Part shown: positions 61,501-64,000 of the stretch, one piece after another
How the letters are laid out: the number at the start of each line of letters is the position of its first letter
Position numbering within the stretch: position 1 is the first letter of the stretch
Assembly (NCBI RefSeq): GCF_003144195.1
Contig: NW_020290012.1
Span: 124,001-188,000, forward strand
Length of the DNA: 64,000 nt
Direction of reading: 5' to 3'
Source: Ceraceosorus guamensis
Lineage: Eukaryota; Basidiomycota; Exobasidiomycetes; Ceraceosorales; Ceraceosoraceae
Position numbers and translations under genes: made by a program
Notes under the pieces: generated by a model
What the model saw: only the letters and a program-made list of their open reading frames with translations
Databases searched by the model: none
Told to the model about the DNA's origin: nothing

Positions 61501-61687
61501 AGGCAAGAGCCGATTGATGTAGCTGCGACCGAGGCACGCGGACCCAAAGGTCAGCCGCAGAGCTGGATCAGACACTCTGATGGATGTTCACGAGTGGAAT
61601 GTGCGAAGACCCGACTTACTTGTCCCGAAAGCATTGTGTGAAGTCTTCGTCCCCCCAAAAGGGTCGTGGACACGAAGCGATTGCCAT
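55523..61687 (-). CDS. ABC transporter, subfamily C (MRP/Ycf1 type), full length
   Basis: A full MRP-type exporter: TMD0, TMD1, NBD1, TMD2, NBD2. Exon 1 (61687 to about 61620) reads MAIASCPRPFWGDEDFTQCF, the usual DFTxCF opening, and joins at a GTAAGT donor to SVSDPALRLTFGSACL. TMD0 helices (LLPLLVVSLSMLVLLG, WAWVVLWVS, KAVLILLAFAVSIL) and the first TMD follow. NBD1 has Walker A GPVGSGKTTLL, Q-loop YCPQTPWLIGTTVRENI and signature ALSGGQKARI (at an exon junction near 58390). Its Walker B region lies at about 58250-58315 (RYVLIDDALSAVDA) and the H-loop in VTHAVAL. TMD2 includes FFDKTPVGRIVNRFSKDIE. NBD2 has GRTGSGKSTLI, IPQDAQLISGTVRFN, signature LSAGQRQLMALARG, Walker B ILFLDESTASLD and VAHRLKTI. 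NBD2 carries an inserted RAAS repeat (see findings). About 1,800 residues; longer than yeast Ycf1. Substrates cannot be told. Related pumps move glutathione conjugates, bile acids or toxins. Confidence 0.93.
55984..56043 (-). repeat. in-frame RAAS tandem repeat within ABCC NBD2
   Basis: Reading on the minus strand, the coding sequence gives AAS followed by four RAAS units before PVREPEDG. The Arg codons vary (AGG, CGC, AGG, CGT) and the Ser codons vary (AGT, AGT, AGC, TCG), so this is not a fresh DNA duplication. It lies between the LSxGQ signature and the alpha-helical subdomain of NBD2. Confidence 0.85.
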
Positions 61688-62795
61688 AAAGTATTGTCTC
61701 GAGTGGTCGAGCGGCCTGGTGAATGACGACGGCTCTACGATGATGGAAGACTCGATGGATCGTTGCAGATGCTGGCGCGTTTGCTGCGATTAGCACAGCA
61801 GGCTGGATGCGGTACCTAAGTTGCAAACGAGCGCGAGGTGTGACGTGGCGGAAGGGTGGGGGGAGGGGCGAGAGCGAGCGCAGCTGTCTTCTTTTTCAAA
61901 CGAGGCAAACAAGGCAAGATACTTCGCAGTCGAAGGGCTGCGAGGCCATGGAGAGATGAAGAAAGCGTTCAAATATGAGCGACTCATCAGAGTCTGAGCC
62001 TGCGTGATGCTCTACATCGTGTGGCCGCTCCTGCTGTGGCGGCTGCATTCAAATTCATTCAAGATTCACGATTGTGATTTATTATTATTTTTGCTGCAAC
62101 GCCGCCCGAGGATGCGTCAGAGCGGCTTTGCAACTTGATTTAGCCGCGGCATTGCGTCCGTGGAACGCGTCTTGCCTGCTAATTATATTGTGCGCACCAC
62201 TCACCGGCTCAGCACCGGCCACCGAGCAACGGGATGACGGGCGGAGAAGAATCCGATCACCAAGCAATCACGAAACAAAAGCCAGTCGATCATCCTTGCT
62301 TGCCAATCCCCTTTCGTGCTCAGCACTCCATGCAAGCCGGTTCGAGTCACTATCGACCATCTGCGTAGCACGTTGGCCCGACTGAATTCGAGTCATACAC
62401 GCGCACGCGAGAATCAGCGCTAGGAAGCCTGCATCTCCTTCTAACAGGAGCAGGTGCTTGATCATTCACACTCTTCACCCTCGATCCTCGCTTCTCATCC
62501 CTCAATCTTTGGCCGTTGCGGCCCCGCGCCCGCGCCCACGAAGTACACTGTACAGCCTGACTTCGACGCATCTCACGTTGCACAGCCCCGGTCTCAAAGC
62601 GTCACTCGCGGAACGAGCGACCGGAAGGTGGAATCACGCTCAACTGGCTGTGCGCGCGTGTGAACTGCACGGATTCGACCTCACTCCGCACAAAGGCATG
62701 ACTCACCAGTAATTAAGGACTCGGTAAGCTCAGCAAGTACTAGGGCTTTGCCGCACGCTGAGGTCCGGGACTAGTCTCGAGCTTTCATTTCGACC
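61688..62795. promoter_or_regulatory. divergent promoter region between ABCC and LSM8 genes
   Basis: About 1.1 kb separates the two starts. It contains AGATTCACGATTGTGATTT at 62062-62080 followed by an AT-rich TTATTATTATTTTT run to 62093. No gene or tRNA is evident. One GGTTCGAGTC string near 62339 was inspected as a possible tRNA T-arm and does not pair. Confidence 0.5.
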
Positions 62796-63297
62796 ATGGC
62801 GAACCAAGCAATCGTAGGCTACCTCCAGCGTGAGTAGTCGGGTCGTCGGCTAGACGCTGGGTCGTCTGACAAGCACAATGCCTTATCTGCTCCTGACCGA
62901 CCTATCCACCTGTATGCGCTCATAGAGCAAGTGCTCACACTGACACAGGATGGCCGCATCATCATCGGCACACTGCAAGGCTTTGATGTTCACGGGTCGA
63001 TCATCCTGAGCGGGAGCGTAGAGAGAATTTATAGCATGGATGCGGGCGTGGAAGTTGTACCTTTGGGTCTTTACGTGATGAAGGGAGATGCCGTGTGAGT
63101 GTTTCTGCAAGGCAAGAGCTCCAACAATGCTTGCGATCAGCAGATGAAGATCATCAATTGATGCTTCAGATCTGACTCTTCCGTGCTCTCCCCCCCGCCG
63201 CAGATCGGTGATAGCAGAGTTTGACGCTGAAAAGGACAAGGCTAGCGACTTGTCAGAAATCAGGGCGGAGCCCATCTTACCCGTACGCCATTACTAA
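62796..63297 (+). CDS. LSM8: Lsm8, U6 snRNA-associated Sm-like protein
   Basis: Lsm8 replaces Lsm1 in the nuclear Lsm2-8 ring, which binds the 3' oligo-U tail of U6 snRNA. Three exons (62796-62830, 62936-63094, 63204-63297) total 288 bases, giving 95 residues, the normal length. Exon 1 encodes MANQAIVGYLQ. Exon 2 encodes the Sm1 motif VLTLTQDGRIIIGTLQGFDV and most of Sm2 (GVEVVPLGLYVMKGDAV). Exon 3 completes it with SVIAEFD and ends SEIRAEPILPVRHY, the family's LxxIRAEPL-x-P-x-x-H tail. The first of the splice junctions falls after one base of a Gln codon and the second after two bases of a Val codon, and both keep the frame. GLYVMKG and IRAEP single this out as Lsm8 and not another Lsm protein. 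It is convergent with the next gene. Confidence 0.95.
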
Positions 63298-63802
63298 GCA
63301 GAGGATTGCAAGCATGGGGCTGGACTAGCAAATGCTGTCATCACAGGGAGTGAAAAACTTCTGCATGTCAAAATGAGGGTCGAGCGATCTGCAATCATTG
63401 GCTAGCGCTGCTCCGCAGGCGTGAAGCACGACTTTCGCAAAGTTGAGCAGGCGCATCAAGGCTAGTAGACCTGCCCATGCGTAAATGGCGCAAGAATGCG
63501 TTAGAAGCAGCCATGTTTTGCCACTAGGGCTTTTGAAATGCCACAAACAACGTCACAAGTCATCGTGTCCTCTGGTCGCAGTCACATGGTTTTGAAGTGT
63601 AGGGCGGGACTGTCGACTTGCCATGAGGTGCTCCTCATCAGTCGCTGAGAAAAGCTGAAACTGAATAGGAATCTTTGCGCGTTGTCAACTCATGTAAATA
63701 CAACCATGCAGGGATTCAAGGGTCTCCGAAAGAGACGCTGGAGAGGTGGATAAACCCAGCGCCGCAGCTTCATCGGAACGCTCGATATTGGCGCCTTGCG
63801 CC
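63298..63802. other. convergent intergenic region at the right end
   Basis: These 505 bases lie between the LSM8 stop and the stop of the last, partial gene. No coding signal, repeat or RNA gene is seen. Confidence 0.45.
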
Positions 63803-64000
63803 TCATTGCTTCTCTCTGCCATACTCCAGCCAACGACTATCCGGCAAGAGGTTGGCCACATGCTTCTTCTTCTGCTCCTCCTGATACGCTTTTGTGCCCC
63901 GACCCCATCCAGATGTGGGATTCGCTCTTCGGTCCCAGGGCAAAGACTCGACGTAGATGCCTTGCAGACCAAGACCTGATTGCCGGATCAGGTTGCAGGA
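63803..64000 (-). CDS. C-terminal part of an unidentified protein (5' end beyond the window)
   Basis: One minus-strand frame is open for 65 codons from the window edge and closes with TGA at 63805-63803. It encodes a compact, non-repetitive segment, GLGLQGIYVESLPWDRRANP, then TSGWGRGTKAYQEEQKKKHV, and ends ANLLPDSRWLEYGREKQ. The rich mix of aromatic, charged and Gly/Pro residues and the absence of low complexity look like a real folded C-terminus. I do not recognise the family. The alternative minus frame of 95 codons over the same bases is Ser/Arg-rich and less protein-like. Confidence 0.55.
   Translation of the reverse strand, partial: SCNLIRQSGLGLQGIYVESLPWDRRANPTSGWGRGTKAYQEEQKKKHVANLLPDSRWLEYGREKQ

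Noticed and set aside
62330-62360. GGTTCGAGTC string resembling a tRNA T-loop
   Set aside because: The flanks do not form a 5-bp T-stem and no acceptor stem or anticodon arm is found at the expected distances. No tRNA was convincing anywhere in the window.
1-64000. Mobile elements, retroelements, virus-like elements and CRISPR arrays
   Set aside because: No transposase, reverse transcriptase, integrase or capsid-like frame, no long terminal or inverted repeats, and no regularly spaced repeat array were found.

Overview
The window is nuclear DNA of a fungus, most likely a basidiomycete of the smut lineage (Ustilaginomycotina). The protein-coding genes are the orthologue set of a filamentous or dimorphic fungus (CAND1, Erg27, PalI/Rim9, Dbf2/Sid2 kinase, Cdc11-type septin, membrane-anchored GH5 glucanase, Swi3/Rsc8, Get3, Gyp5-type TBC protein, ABCC transporter, Lsm8). 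Most are cut by short introns of about 50-110 bases with GTGAGT-like donors and YAG acceptors. Intergenic DNA repeatedly carries the motif ATTCGTGATT/AATCGTGAAT; I recall such repeats from smut genomes, but the placement is inference. No bacterial features (operons, Shine-Dalgarno sites, CRISPR), transposon or retroelement, and no convincing tRNA were seen.

Layout, left to right: tail of an unknown acidic protein (1-131, +); CAND1 (748-5344, +); BCS1-like AAA ATPase (5519-7654, -); Erg27-like 3-ketosteroid reductase (8608-10768, -); PalI/Rim9-like tetraspan protein (12641-14135, +); Jip5/WDR55 WD40 protein (14799-16655, -); Dbf2/Sid2 AGC kinase (17669-20127, +); septin (20854-22606, -); METTL14/Kar4-type MT-A70 protein (23643-25833, +); WW-MyTH4-RhoGAP protein (26016-30005, -); a 4-kb gene-free stretch; GH5 exo-glucanase (34037-35974, -); a 2.7-kb gap; Swi3/SMARCC-type remodeller subunit (38683-42178, +); Get3 ATPase (42295-43785, -); HMG-box factor (44639-46704, -); a 3.2-kb gap with a 62-base G tract; Gyp5-type TBC RabGAP (49867-52967, -); DUF7053-like protein (about 54592-55284, +); ABCC transporter (55523-61687, -); Lsm8 (62796-63297, +); and the 3' end of an unidentified gene (63803-64000, -). 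CDS coordinates run from start to stop codon and include introns.

The genes are mostly housekeeping and do not form a pathway cluster. Loose themes are cytokinesis, septation and polarity (Dbf2/Sid2 beside a septin, with a RhoGAP nearby), surface and wall biology (PalI, GH5 glucanase, Erg27 sterol synthesis, ABCC pump) and RNA or chromatin control (METTL14-like, Swi3, Lsm8, HMG factor). Strand alternates often, giving tight convergent pairs (116-250 bases apart) and wide divergent promoters of about 0.9-1.9 kb.

I did not find a clear undescribed system. The most notable items are the METTL14-type protein, which has a DAPL motif where animals have EPPL and keeps an LRPKSP tail motif; a tandem RAAS array inside the second nucleotide-binding domain of the ABCC transporter; the recurrent intergenic motif and a related 19-base palindrome upstream of the glucanase; and the 62-base G tract.
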